From assembly GCA_024449915.1 (NCBI GenBank), contig JAMZAV010000642.1:62001-126000 (forward strand): 64,000 bases of DNA. The letters run 5' to 3'. Source of the DNA: Sweltsa coloradensis. Its lineage: Eukaryota; Arthropoda; Insecta; Plecoptera; Chloroperlidae. A program made the translations under genes and the position numbers. The notes beneath the pieces are model-generated. The model was not told the origin of the DNA, ran no database searches, and saw only the letters and a program-made list of their open reading frames with translations. Each line of letters begins with the position of its first letter. Position 1 is the first letter of the stretch. This document shows positions 1 through 10,689 of this stretch, in pieces.

Positions 1-524
1 TTCACCCCCTCCCTAGTTGGTGTGCACTCGCATCAACAAGTTATGGAAATATATTCACATATATATTTACACACACACTCCTCGTGATAGGGATGTTTAG
101 TTTAAATATATTTACTTGCATTGATATTGATACAAATCGCAATAGTCGCGAGTCAAAACATACCGATAACCATTAGTCCCCAAGACTTAGCCAAGACATA
201 TGGTAGGCATGGCACAACATGGGATAACTACGCGGTCAATGGATGGCCAAGCTCAAGCATGACAAGACAGGACAGGACTATAAACTTTTCACTTTTCACA
301 CGTTTTTGTAGATATTAAAATAAACAGAAAAACTAGACATTTCTGTACGTAAGGTTAGTAACCGGTAATGATGTGAGAAACTTTCATAGGAGTACATTTT
401 CCTATCTGTGAGACACCATTCATCTTGCCGTTTGAAAACACAAAAAAAATAATCTCTTCAAAATTATTCTACGTAAAACGAGCTTATGAGACGTTGAAAG
501 TGTTTTGGTTAAATTTTCGGCGCA

Positions 525-716
525 GTCTTCTAAGCCCCTGTACCTTTTTTTTGGCTTCTAAGCCCCTGTGACCGAAGGTTGTGCTACACGTTGCGAAGCG
601 GGGCTAAGAAGACAAACCGGTCCGGGCTTTAAAAGACTAAAAGTCTTCTAAGCCCCTGTCTCCTAAGCCCCTGCACCTGGCTTCTGAGCCCCTGTGACCG
701 ACGATTGTGCTACATG
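525..716 (-). repeat. GGGGCTTAGAAG-family repeat, copy 1
   Basis: Contains several TCTAAGCCCCTGT and CTAAGCCCCTG blocks, the CGTTGCGAAGCGGGGCTAAG block and the short palindrome AGACTAAAAGTCT. The same ordered blocks recur at 1405-1592, 8218-8370, 8876-9266, 17611-17790 and 24702-25076. No coding capacity is seen. The family is not one I can assign. Confidence 0.7.
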
Positions 717-1062
717 TTTTTGTTCGGTCCCACATGTTGCAAAGCGGTCTGTACATTGCATTGAGGTAACGTAACCGAACCTAACCTAACTTAACCTAAT
801 TTTCTTAAATTTACCCTGTTTTCACAAGTTTCCATTAAAAAAAAAAAACGGGTACACGTTTTGTCCTTTATTTAGGCTTCCGCACGATGTTTTTGTTCGG
901 TCCCACACGTTGCACAATGCGGTCTGGACTTTGCAATGAGGTAACCTAACCTAACATAACCTAGCCTAACCTAACCTAACCTAATTTTCTTAAATTTACC
1001 CTGTGTTCACAAGTTTCCATTAAAAAAAAACGGGTGCACGTTTTGTCCTTTTTAAGGCTTTT
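716..1062. repeat. Tandem duplication, about 173 bp x2, with CCTAA runs
   Basis: The block beginning GTTTTTGTTCGGTCCCACA occurs at 716 and again at 889. Each copy continues with a GTAACCTAACCTAAC-type run, then AATTTTCTTAAATTTACCCTG, a poly-A run and GGTGCACGTTTTGTCC or close variants. The copies differ at scattered bases, so this is not a perfect recent duplication. A diverged inverted piece of the same unit is at 18770-18840. The CCTAA pentamers (778-800, 925-987) resemble telomeric repeats but are not TTAGGG. Confidence 0.75.
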
Positions 1063-1230
1063 TACGCCGTAAAAAATATTTTTGTAACAAATTACGAATG
1101 CAAGTGATATTAAATTATATAGTTATGGAATATTTATCGTCCGGTCCTGTGGGTACTCAGTTTTATTTGAAAATAATTCGATAATAATTAACACTTACAA
1201 ATTCGTTATCATTTCTTATCTGAAATGGCT

Positions 1231-1234
1231 CAAA

Positions 1235-1281
<47 letters not shown>

Positions 1282-1300
1282 AATAAATAAATAAATAAAT
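1231..1300. repeat. (TAAA)n microsatellite
   Basis: About 70 bases of near-perfect AAAT/TAAA tetranucleotide repeat. It abuts a retroelement-like 3' end at 1301-1406, so it is probably that element's tail read from the other strand. Confidence 0.95.
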
Positions 1301-1406
1301 TGTATTTAGAGTCTACCTACTCGGTTATATAACTGCTTTTCAGTGGGGGACAGTAAATCAAAGCGACTAAGCCTACCCTGTAGGCCCCGACGCAATCGAC
1401 GTGGGA
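1301..1406 (-). mobile_element. SINE/LINE 3' end fragment with TAAA tail
   Basis: Read on the minus strand, this runs from a GCGTCGGGGCCTACAGGG-like block through CTGTCCCCCACTGAAAA and AACCGAGTAGGTAGACTC to a TAAA-rich tail. A second copy lies at 20580-20689 in the same orientation. A shorter related 3' end (AACTGAATAGGATAGACG followed by TAAATAAA) is at 9525-9590 and 29618-29682, and inverted at 3048-3115. Shared tails with an AAAT repeat are typical of non-LTR retrotransposon and SINE partner ends. The class is inferred. Confidence 0.55.
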
Positions 1407-1592
1407 ACGAACAATATTATCGTGCGGGCTTTAGGAGACAGGGGCTAAGAAGACTTTTAGTATTTTAAAGGCCGGACCGGTTTGTCTTCTTAGCACCGCT
1501 TCACAACGTGTAGCACAACCGTCGGTCACAGGGGCTTAGAAGCCAAAAAAAGGTGCAGGGGCTTAGAAGACAGGGACTTAGAAGCCGACACC
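1405..1592 (+). repeat. GGGGCTTAGAAG-family repeat, copy 2
   Basis: Contains GGAGACAGGGGCTAAGAAG, the AGACTTTTAGT core, CCGGACCGGTTTGTCTTC, and terminal CAGGGGCTTAGAAG repeats. It is in opposite orientation to copy 1, about 0.7 kb away, so the two can fold back on one another. Confidence 0.7.
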
Positions 1593-2412
1593 AAATTTTC
1601 CTGAAGAGGAGAAATAATGGGACATGGGATTTTGTCGCGATTTTTGACCATTGTTATCGTGAGAAAAATGCGGGTTTATTAATCCAGGTAGATCTTTCCA
1701 AAAGTCAAATGCCACTCCCATTTTATCAACGCAATTTATCTGTTTTCGAATGTAGAGGCAAGGCGGGTTTTAACACGTCTAAGATCGAGTGACAAAACAG
1801 ACAAGGATTTTTAACATTTGTATTTGTTCTTCTTAGGCCTACTATAAAAAAAAAAATAAAAAATTAAATAAAAAGTATAAAAAATCCAGAACAATGAAAA
1901 AGTTTTTAGTGGTAAAATATTTCTTCGACTTCGATTGAACCAAACATCGATGCAGGTCTAAGTTCGGAGATTTCGAAGGTTCCCTACAATATCACACTGG
2001 ACGTTTGTCTGGTCCGAACAAACAAACAAACAAATTAGACACCCGAGCTATTTTCATCAAGCTACAGTCAAATCATGGATATTTAAATCCCTGGTCAAAT
2101 TAAGGTGATATCGATATGGAATATTAATCGTTCGACATCACAAAAACTCAAGGGGAAAGGGAAATAAATTAAATCATAAATGTCGTCTCCAGTGTCAATT
2201 CCAAGAATGTCTCCATCACCACGGCACAAAACGTCTCCAACCAACCATGCCCGGGTACTAAACAATGAACCCCACGCCATCACATCACATCAGTCACACA
2301 CGTGCGGAGTCTGAGGAGAGCAATGCTCGGCCGAGGCTCGCCCAGCACTAAGCACTATCTGCATGGGTTTCTAGGAATGCGACGAGAGTAATTGATACTT
2401 GGCATTACTTAC

Positions 2413-2513
2413 GTGTGGTACTGAGCTTGTAGGAAATTAAATTCCTCCTTGATTCGCTCGCACGTCTCGGCGACTGTGAACTTGAGCTGGTGCGCTGCCT
2501 GAGGAGGGGGACC
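2413..2513 (-). CDS. gro: Groucho/TLE co-repressor, exon 2 (start of Q domain)
   Basis: Second coding exon of a Groucho/TLE transcriptional co-repressor. The minus strand reads [12 protein letters not shown], then [20 protein letters not shown] and H. This is the start of the conserved N-terminal glutamine-rich Q (tetramerisation) domain, where family members carry the diagnostic RIKEEF-FLQAQYH block. The acceptor ends ATTGCAG at 2514 and the donor is CACAC|GTAAGT at 2413/2412. The exon enters in phase 0, matching the exon 1 end at 47559, and leaves with two bases (AC) of a codon. Groucho proteins act in the nucleus, recruited by DNA-bound repressors such as Hes/Runx/Tcf families (family knowledge). 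The WD40 and linker exons would lie left of the window. Identity is firm; paralogue assignment is not possible from 33 residues. Confidence 0.93.
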
Positions 2514-3047
2514 CTGCAATCAGACATCAAGGGCGAGGTCAGTATCAGGAGAACAAAGACAAGGTGACACTTGCTGGTGGTGGTGGAGAAACTTTCCTCA
2601 ACAATATCACAAGAATGAAAAGAGGATTATGTCCCAACACTTGATCAAGGATTCTCTTCCATATAGTAGTGTATGTTGAATTTTAAGAACCATAGTTTGT
2701 TTGACTGATTTTGAATTATTTTGAAAAATTATTAAAGGGTTGTGAAAGAGTAAGACAATGTAGTCATATGATGAATCAAACCCACAGCCTCAGGCTACTG
2801 GATTAGACTTTCCAGTCGTGTCAGCTTGCTAAGATAATTCCGATTACATCAAATGCCAACAATAATGGTAACGACATAACCAATATAAATTTAACAATTC
2901 AACCACATATTTTTCGGGGTAATAAGAAGCAAGCAAGAGCTCAGAAGTACTAAACCATTGAGTTTAGAATACCTATGTACTATCCAAAATAGGGAGCGAA
3001 CGTTAGTTGTATTTTTGGTGGAGGTGCCGGGTCGATCTAGATTTGCT

Positions 3048-3115
3048 ACCTTATTTTATTTATTTATTTAATTTATTTATTTAACGTCTATCCTATTCAG
3101 TTATAAAAACTGATC
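3048..3115 (-). mobile_element. Retroelement 3' tail fragment
   Basis: TTATTTATTTA repeat followed by AACGTCTATCCTATTCAGTT. This is the reverse complement of the AACTGAATAGGATAGACGTT-TAAATAAA ends at 9525-9590 and 29618-29682, and looks like a poly(TAAA) tail of a non-LTR element. Confidence 0.55.
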
Positions 3116-3580
3116 TAATTACATAGATGCAGACACAACAATGAACTACATTTACGTAAATGAACTAAAATTTACGTAATGAACTATTTTTTACATTTAC
3201 ATGGTAATAGTCCCGTCCTCTGACCCAAATGGTCACCAAAGCAATTGTGGGATTATATGTGATGCCGTAACTAGTACGTGTATCGTAACATAAGCATTGT
3301 CACTTGTCAGTAACATAAGCATTGTCAGATGTCAGATGACAACATGTCAAGAAAACAATCGCATGTCAACAGGAGTTTATATCGTGAGGTACCACACACA
3401 AGGCCGGATACAGAGAAATGATATAGATAGAAGCTTTACTCTCTAACTCTAATAACACGCGTTTTTGTGCATTTTACGTTCATGATTGCGTGTATCAAAT
3501 ACAAATTAATAATATAATCCCTGTAGCCGGAGGAGACAGATTTTCCTACTATTGTGTTTACTATCATTTTATTATCATAA

Positions 3581-3895
3581 CCCTTGTAGAAATATTTAGA
3601 TGCCAAATGGTTGCCAAGTGGTCACCAACAGTTCACCAAGGCTTGTTTTTGATCGCCAAGTGGTTACCAAGGGTCGCCACCGAAATTTCAATAGAATATA
3701 TGACAGCCAAGCGTCCACCAAAAGGCAGCCAACGAGTCACCAACTTTGCAATGCAGTATTTTGACACAAAAACGACCTGTTGGCGACCTGTTGGCGACCA
3801 TTTGGCTTCTTTTGGTGATCACTTGGCGATCACTTGGTGAACTAGTTGGTGAGACTACTTGGCAATCATTTGGCAAGCAAATATTTTTACTAGGG
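3581..3895. mobile_element. Foldback MITE built from degenerate 11-nt repeats
   Basis: Termini are inverted: CCCTTGTAGAAATATTT at the left and AAATATTTTTACTAGGG at the right. Inside, the left arm carries about seven units of the form TYRCCAAGTGG. The right arm carries about nine units in the opposite orientation, TTGGCGACCTG/TTGGTGATCAC, at close to 11-nt spacing. The arms could pair as a long imperfect hairpin. Both strands happen to be open across parts of it (3490-3840 plus, 3688-3876 minus), but the translated products are repeats of the motif and not proteins. CCCT ends recall piggyBac-like elements, but I do not see a TTAA duplication. Confidence 0.7.
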
Positions 3896-5909
3896 AATGC
3901 TTTACTATGGTTTCACTATGAGTAGATTGATCGGAACTATGATCACAACAGCTGTCTCCTCCAAGAATCCTCCCTACATTCCACATTAGCGACTACTACT
4001 GCTGTAGGTGACATCGGTGAAAAGTGATTTCCGATTCTAAAGAAAAAAAGAAATAAACTTTCCCCGAGTCCTCGTAGACTAAGAGGATTCGTACCGTGGA
4101 GTTTCTAGACTCGGAAATACAAATGTCACGTACTTGTCACTTAAACTAGTACTTGCAGCTGACACTAGGTCATATCGTATATTGAACTAAATGTGTGTTT
4201 TATCGTGGACTGCTCTATGGACAAACATATACATATGGATACGAACAAGAAACTCTGCTAGGTTATTACAATTATCAATATTGTGAATAACAAATCCCAA
4301 GTGCGGAGGAAGTGAGAAATCCCCCCACTTTTTTCTTTGACCCTCCCCCAACGTTATAATGTTAAAACACCACATATATGTTTGAAGTTTCAGACAGTTG
4401 TCATGCACGGAGGCGGAAATGAAGGGCCACCATATCTACAGTCATACTTTCTTTTTCTTAACTTTTTTCATGATTTTGTATTTTATTCGTGTTTTTTCCT
4501 GGCCTATTTACAGTAAATAAGGAAAATCTACTAGACTACGACTGTATGGCTGTCCATGTACACATTATTGACAATTTTGGTCAGTTTCATAATATACGTC
4601 GGATCATTGAGTTCTATTCGTTCTACAGGTTCTATAATCAAAGGTCCAGGCGGAACGAAAAGCTATTGCTATAACTGCCAAATGTGACCTATTCCCCCTT
4701 AATGTGATTAATGAGTGTTACTTTGGTTTCTTACATATTATGTAATTGCAGATGTATAAGCGTGTAGGTAGACTACAGCTTCTGCGTCCACCCAACGCAA
4801 TTTCACTGTTATTACTAGAAAACCGTGGTAACATAATATGCCTGTGTGTTTCTGTGGTGGAGCTATAAATAAAATATTTTACTGCCACTTCTCTGCTCAT
4901 GCAGTGCAGTTATACCTCCGAGGAAGTTTGAAAGGCAAAACAATAACTCACTATAGCTATATAAACCGTAGACTTTTCCAGCAAGTAGACGCAACACGGC
5001 CCAAGCCCAGCCCAGTGGCGATAACGAGCCTGGGGTGAGGTGTTGATGTACTTGACTGGCTTCTCTAGTGTACACTTAGCACTCTGACTGAGGGCGAGGG
5101 AGAGAGTAGGCAGGGTTCGTGAGTCTGGGAAGCTTTTCCACATACACAACGTCAAGACGTAGTTATAATTTTTTATAATTTTGTCTACAAATAAAAATTA
5201 ACTGAAATAGGAATTAATCACTTCTATGTCCAAAATACTTCAAATTAAAATCGCCTCTCGATGGTATATTGTAAAAATCTGTTTCAACTATTTGTTACTT
5301 TATATAGGGCCTAATATTTCTATTTTGAACCTCTATTTCATCACAAAAGTGTCGAAAAACGACAAGCCACTTTTGAATGCCCGTAATAAGATAATAAAAC
5401 ACTACGCAAATTCATGGGTACACACTTACACAGAAAATGGTAACGTCAGATGGCGAAAACACTGTACAACGCCGGAAATGCACCGCCACGATTCGCAATA
5501 TATAATCAGTAGTAGCCGCTCTGCAATTATAACCGGCAAAGCATTTAGCGGTAAGAGTGCCTCGCTTTTACCGGTAGAACCATCAAAACTAATATATCTG
5601 CCGCAATGATCACGAATCTCGAAAATTACTTGCAAGTTGGTCGCGAATGCGATGATTCCAATTTCCAAACATCGGAGCTTCGTTCGCATGTCGCGAGGCG
5701 AGGCAACCGATATTAAACGATGCGTCCTGCGCATTTTAATGGAATTATAACATCCTGCACGTAGGTCTGTGTGTACACGCAACCCCCGACAAGTGGCGTG
5801 TCATGAGACTATTGTCTGGAAGAGAGGAGAGACAGACAATGACACAAAATGTTGCAAATAATCGCTGCTTGGACAGTATAGCGTTCAAATGTATTATAAT
5901 TAGGGAGAT

Positions 5910-6393
5910 GATGTTCAGGAAATCTCATTTTTTCTATTGGTAAATACATGCCTGGAAAATAGTTCAAGTGTTAGGGATGCCAAAAATATGCATTTTATTT
6001 TGCCTTAAAATGCCTATTTAGGTACATCATTTCATGAGTAAAGGTCCTTTTTGGGCATTTTAAAGGTACTATTGTCCTATTTTGATATAATTTGCTAAAA
6101 CGGATGCAAAACTGTGAGTGTGAGTGCAGTGTCGAGCTTACGTGAAATGAAATTAAAATGTTAAAATTATGTTTTTAATTTTTATCTTATGTTTGATATA
6201 TCGACAAAACTATTCCCCCCACCACCCACCCCCTCTCCATGAAAATATCTGCAATAAAACATTAATGAATGTTATGAAAACAATAGAATTCGATTAAATT
6301 CAATAGGTCGTTTTTTGTTTTTTAGGTCCTTTTTTGGTGTTTTAAAGGTACTATTTGCCTGCCTTTTTCTCACTTTGAAAGGTCCTGAACATC
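5910..6393. mobile_element. Possible hAT-like MITE with short inverted ends
   Basis: GATGTTCAGGA at 5910-5920 is mirrored by TCCTGAACATC at 6383-6393. Inside, AGGTCCTTTTT-type and TTTTAAAGGTACTATT blocks occur twice (6038-6075 and 6316-6352), with GCATTTT/AAAATGCC motifs often seen in hAT ends. No convincing target duplication is visible. Confidence 0.4.
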
Positions 6394-7984
6394 CGCTCCA
6401 TAATTATAATATTTCATTGTACTCAGATGACTACTATATAAGAGACTCAAACTAATGCTAGAATCCATTTCATTCGCGGCCTGGTTAACAATGAAAAACA
6501 CATGCAAAGGAATTTGAGCAAGTAGTGTAGGCAGCATACTGCATAGCATCGGTTTGATATTATTCAATGATAAAGATAGGGATGGTCGAATATCGGGAAT
6601 CGGGATTGAGAGTAAGTTAGGTGTGGGCGGGTGTCTGTATAGATAGACACTTCGCTTCGTCTATTAGATTTAGAGTATTTGGGTGGTATAGACGCTTAGT
6701 TATGACTGTTATGCGAAGGCAAAGAAACATAACATCACTCAAATAGTAATTTCATTTTCGAATAAACGAGATATTCCTTACACGTCCTATAGTTGTCTTG
6801 TAGAACGTGAGGCGTTGCACCTCCAACAATTGAACTAGATAAGAGGTCGCTTTGAAGAAGATGTCATTAAATCTCACTCCCAAAAAGAAAAGAAAAAACT
6901 GCCAAGCACAAGCAGGCCTATACAAATTACAAAAGCAACAGATTTCCAGATTTTTTTTTACAAATTGAATAATATTTTCGTACTTGCTATATCCTCTTGA
7001 TAACCAGTTAATTGTTATGAATAGTACAGTACGTTTTTTTAAATCGCCACTGGCAATGTGCAATATAAACAAACAACAAAACAGTGTTCGCGTTGGTCAA
7101 CCTCATCTGGCCCCAGAGATTTCCTCCCCGCATAGTAAAAAAGAAAAAAACACACCAAATGTGAAACGTTTCTATTCGAGTTTTTCTCTGCGCGCTATCA
7201 ACCAATGAATAAAACTTTGATTTATGACTTCATTTTTATGTTATGCAATTAATTTGTTCGTATAAGAAAGTAGGAGTTCAACTTTTTTCTTCCGGGAGCT
7301 CGTCGAAATTATGTTTTCAGATGGTAAATATCTTCAATATAATTAAAAGTTGATATTTCTCTTCCATCTTCCTTCACTCGACAGCCGTGTAGGATTAAAA
7401 AGTTATCGAATTAAAAAAGTTCTTAGAATTTGATTTATCCCACTCTTGATCTATATTTAAAATACATGTCACCGTACAGAACCACAACTAAATAAGTTCT
7501 CGAATGCATAACGAACAAGTTTATCTGTAACAATTTCAACATCTCTTTGATTATCGTGTTCATAAATAAGTAAATAATAACCATGAGAGGAGACGTCAGG
7601 AACACTTCATTTTCTGCGTCTTTTTAGCATTGCTGAGCTTCGATGTGAAATACGGATGCAGGTCTTGCACTTGCTGCACTGTTGCAGGTTTGATTCCAGT
7701 CACCGCCATACGGAGGGAAGGCTACGTGATCAAGGTAAATGCCAGCGATCCCGTGCAAAGATCATGTACATTTATTGGAAAGTATTGTCGGCAGCTCAGC
7801 ATCCACAGATCTATCTCGGATGAAAGAAGGACGCTGCATCGTCACGGTATCGCAAACACGTCGCAGCGTCAAGGCAGTAAGATGTGAAGCTTGGCGACTA
7901 TATAGTCAGATCTCACGTCAATAATGGATGATACAACTAATAATGGCTCCGCAATTATTCTTTATTATTTTTTTATCGTGGCAA

Positions 7985-8180
7985 TTAAACCTGTTGTAGG
8001 GTGAAACATGCCCCTCTTCAGGTGAACTATAGGTATGTTGCGGATAGGATTTTTTGTGAAGGGATAGGAAAACCTTGGATAAAACCTTTCAGTAAGGATT
8101 TCCGGTCTCGGCGGGATTCTAGTCCGGGACCTCCCGAATCAGAGTCGAGCGCTTAGCGCCCGAGTCAACACTGTCGGTAT
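7985..8180 (-). mobile_element. tRNA-derived SINE, copy A
   Basis: The reverse complement matches the element at 34395-34615 block by block: a tRNA-like head (GGGCGCTAAGCGCTCGACTC, then a B-box-like GGATTCGAATCCC, here degraded to GGACTAGAATCCC), and a body ending in GTTCACCTGAAGAGG. The head has lost one B-box match and is not a tRNA gene. Confidence 0.65.
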
Positions 8181-8217
8181 ATTATTTCTTATACTTGCCG
8201 TTGCCGGACTAAAGCTA

Positions 8218-8370
8218 GGGTGTCCGCTTCTAAGCCCCTGTCTCCTAAGCCCCCGACCTTTTTTTGGCTTCTAAGCCCCTGTGACCGACGGTTGTGCTAC
8301 ACGTTGCGACAGCGGGGCTAAGAAGACTAAAAGTCTTCTTAGGCCCTGTCTCCTAACGCCCGCACGAAAA
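8218..8370 (-). repeat. GGGGCTTAGAAG-family repeat, copy 3
   Basis: Blocks TTCTAAGCCCCTGTCTCC, GTGACCGACGGTTGTGCT and ACTAAAAGTCTTCTTAGG in the same order as at 17611-17790. In both places the repeat is followed about 70-80 bp later by the 5' end of a Helentron-like element, so the two loci derive from one composite. Confidence 0.7.
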
Positions 8371-8436
8371 CCTTGTTCGTTCCCATGAGCCATAAGAAAT
8401 GATAACGAATTTTGAAGTGTTTATTATTATCGATTT

Positions 8437-8600
8437 TTGGATGAGCGAAGCGAAGACTTCAATTTCACCGACCCCCAAAAAATTTAGCTCGTGTGTTTTT
8501 TTTTGTTTTTTTCTGTCTGTTTGTTCGCTCTCTACCCGAATACGGCATCGGAATCGGATACGGATACGGATACGGAATCGAAGAAATATTTCTCATGACT
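8437..8600 (+). mobile_element. Helentron-like element, 5' fragment
   Basis: Begins TTGGATGAGCGAAGCGAAGA, then TTCAATTTCACCGACCCCC, a T-rich tract with CTGTCTGTTTGTTCGCTC and the block before a missing interior. It matches the 5' end of the copy at 17855 and lacks the 3' half. Confidence 0.65.
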
Positions 8601-8610
8601 TTCGTTTAAA

Positions 8611-8794
8611 GGAACTCTTTCGGTTTGGTAGGGCCTATGGACAGTTTTTGATCAGTAGGTAGCGGCCTACTTTAGATTTAAAATAGCGACGTTAAAGGTT
8701 TTGTAGGTACTTTAGATTTAAAATAGCGACGAAAAGGTTTTGTAGGCCTAGGTGCACATAAAAAAAACTGTCCATACCAACCGAAAGAGTACCC
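8611..8794. repeat. Foldback enclosing a 40-bp tandem repeat
   Basis: GGAACTCTTTCGGTTTGGTA at 8611-8630 is mirrored by TACCAACCGAAAGAGTACC near 8776-8794. Between them, TACTTTAGATTTAAAATAGC plus GACG...TTTTGTAGG occurs twice in tandem from 8668 and 8708 (unit 40 bp). A third, partial ATAGCGACGTTAAAG is just outside the right arm. Confidence 0.65.
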
Positions 8795-8875
8795 GTTTAA
8801 AATAGCGACGTTAAAGTTTTGAAGTTTTTTTGTTAATTTAACAGCAAACCCAAACGGAGTTGAAAAGTTGGATCA

Positions 8876-9266
8876 TTGCATATTAAAACCGTGCTTTTGC
8901 AATGCCTACATGATTTAATTGCAACATTTTCGAGTCAAATGAGACGTTAAGCAATATCTAATTAATCGAATATTGCTAATGATTTATTTTTATCCCCCAC
9001 CCCCCACCCACCACCAACATTTGGGAATTTAGGGTTTCACCTCGAGCAAAGTACAGCCCGCCTTGCAACGTGTGCGACCGAACAAAAACATCGTGCGGGC
9101 GTTAGGAGGACAGGGCCTAAGAAGACTTTTAGTTCTTCTAAAGCCCGGACCGGTTTGTCTTCTTAGCCCCGCTTCGCAACGTGTAGCACAAACCTTCGGT
9201 CACAGGGGCTTAGAAGCCCAAAAAAGGGTCCAGGGGCTTAGGAGACAGGGGCTTAGAATACCGCCC
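8876..9266 (+). repeat. GGGGCTTAGAAG-family repeat, copy 4 (long form)
   Basis: About 390 bp matching 24702-25076 in the same orientation almost throughout. It begins GCATATTAAAACCGTGCTTT, passes through GAGACGTTAAGCAATATCT and CCTCGAGCAAAGTACAGCCC, and ends in CAGGGGCTTAGAA. These two copies show the fullest form of the family. Confidence 0.8.
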
Positions 9267-9318
9267 CAAAGCTAGTGATCCCCCCCCCAGAGCTCAGGGT
9301 GCATCACCAAACGCCCCT

Positions 9319-9387
9319 CGTTAAACCGAATTTTTTTCAACTGAAAATTCCTCTAAATTTTCAGTTGATAAAAATTCGGTTTTAACG
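9319..9387. repeat. Strong hairpin, about 31-bp arms
   Basis: CGTTAAACCGAATTTTTTTC and AACTGAAAATT are mirrored by AATTTTCAGTTGATAAAAAT and TCGGTTTTAACG across a loop of a few bases. It is a near-perfect stem with no associated gene. Confidence 0.8.
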
Positions 9388-9524
9388 AGTTTAACGGTTT
9401 AATAAGAAATAACACAATTTCATTGTCATTGTCAAATCGTGTTTTAATACATTGTTGATGTAATATTAGCAATTATTTAAAATATTCATTGCTGTATTTG
9501 CATCTAAGTAGATTTATTTGGTTG

Positions 9525-9590
9525 TCCTCCTTTGTAAATCAGTTTTTTAACTGAATAGGATAGACGTTAAATAAATAATAAAAATAAATA
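9525..9590 (+). mobile_element. Retroelement 3' tail fragment
   Basis: CCTCCTTTGTAAATCAGTTT followed by AACTGAATAGGATAGACG and TAAATAAATAA. It is nearly identical to 29618-29682 and is likely the 3' end of a non-LTR element or its SINE partner. Confidence 0.55.
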
Positions 9591-9903
9591 ACTAATTTGA
9601 TGATTTTCAGCAAATATATTGCAGTTTTGAGTCAATTACATAATTATGTGAAATTATTTCCTGTTTTCCCTGAAAAGTAGCACCTCGTAACAGGCAGGCT
9701 TTTCTGTTTATCACCGTTCGTCTGTCACTTTTGAGTTTGCGATTTTACGTTGAGTGGAAACTAAAGAGGGTGAGTAATTGCGGGCGTGGGGAGGGGGAAT
9801 TTATATTGCATACATCTTCTCCGTGGCACATTTTCTCAATACCCAGGCACATTGTTTCAAAAGGCATTGCTTTCAGTCTAATTTACCAAACTACCATACA
9901 AAA

Positions 9904-9930
9904 ATGTATGTATGTATGTATTTATGTAGG
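9904..9930. repeat. (TGTA)n microsatellite
   Basis: Short run of TGTATG/TGTA repeats immediately left of the foldback at 9949-10201. Confidence 0.8.
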
Positions 9931-9948
9931 CTTTCATGGTCGAATGAT

Positions 9949-10201
9949 GTATTACATGACATTTTTAGGTGTAGACCACGTACAAATAACAATAATTAAT
10001 TAAAATAATAACTCATTTATATTTAATAGCTTTGTTGCAGTCTTTGCATCTTCATTTCATATAACATGTGTTTTGTTTAATAAATAAACAGTTTTTTGAA
10101 ACAGTGGGGTGCAATCTCCACGAAACGTCAAAATGAGTTATTATTTTAATTAATTATTGTTATTTGTACGTGGGCTACACCTAAAAATGTCATGTAATAT
10201 A
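9949..10201. repeat. Inverted repeat with arms of about 65 bp
   Basis: The left arm (ATTACATGACATTTTTAGGT then CCACGTACAAATAACAATAA) is mirrored by the right arm (TTATTGTTATTTGTACGTGG then ACCTAAAAATGTCATGTAAT) around a spacer of about 110 bp. The pairing is almost perfect, which suggests a recent foldback element or inverted duplication. Confidence 0.8.
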
Positions 10202-10224
10202 TATGTTAGTACTTTAGACAGAAT

Positions 10225-10475
10225 TAAAAAAGTGACACACCGGGGTTTGAACCCGGGCGCCTACTATAAAGCCAAGTTTAAACATATATATATATTGATT
10301 CATAGCAGTTGTCGAAAAAGTTTGCCCCGACTGGGTTCGAACCCAGAACCTCCGACTTAACGTGCCATAGCTTTACCAATTAACCGAACAAACCTTTACG
10401 AAACTGGGTTCGAACCCCAGTCGGGGCAAACTTTTTCGACAACTGCTATGAATCAATATATATATATATATATTT
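10225..10475. mobile_element. Inverted pair of tRNA-derived SINEs
   Basis: Left arm at about 10284-10344 and right arm at about 10403-10470 are reverse complements, each with GTTCGAACCC B-box sequence, AGTTTGCCCCGACTGGG and GACAACTGCTATGAATCAAT. Between them, on the minus strand, is an A-box-like GGTTAATTGGTAAAGC, so the tRNA head belongs to the left copy. A further GGGTTTGAACCCGGGCGCC sits at 10240. No seven-base acceptor pairing is found, so these are SINEs, not tRNA genes. Confidence 0.65.
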
Positions 10476-10689
10476 ATATGTATATCGATTTCATTCGGGA
10501 AACACTGGTAATTGATAAAATAGAAATGAATCCAGAAATATTAAAAGATCCATATCCTGATCTTAGCCGAGTATTTTATTTCATTTTTAATTTCTGAATT
10601 GATTTCTATTTTATAAAAGTGTAGGAATGTTGTAATTTAGACATATTGAAAATAAAAACCGTCCCGTAAAAGAAAAATATTCAAAAATA

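Larger units (their letters stand above)
1..2412 (-). other. gro: Groucho/TLE intron 2 (partial, runs off left edge)
   Basis: Sequence downstream (minus strand) of the Groucho exon 2 donor, which reads GTAAGT just below position 2413. The next Groucho exon, expected to continue the Q domain, is not in the window. The intron holds copies of the GGGGCTTAGAAG family, a tandem duplication with CCTAA runs, a TAAA microsatellite and a retroelement tail, each listed separately. I see no coding exon in it. The short open frame over 1553-1792 starts inside a repeat and is not gene-like. Confidence 0.85.

Noticed and set aside
778..987. Telomeric or subtelomeric sequence
   Set aside because: Repeats are irregular CCTAA pentamers of short length inside a dispersed repeat, and the window continues as ordinary gene DNA.
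3490..3840. 116-codon plus-strand frame and a minus-strand frame over the same region
   Set aside because: Both are translations of the 11-nt foldback repeats, which explains why both strands stay open.
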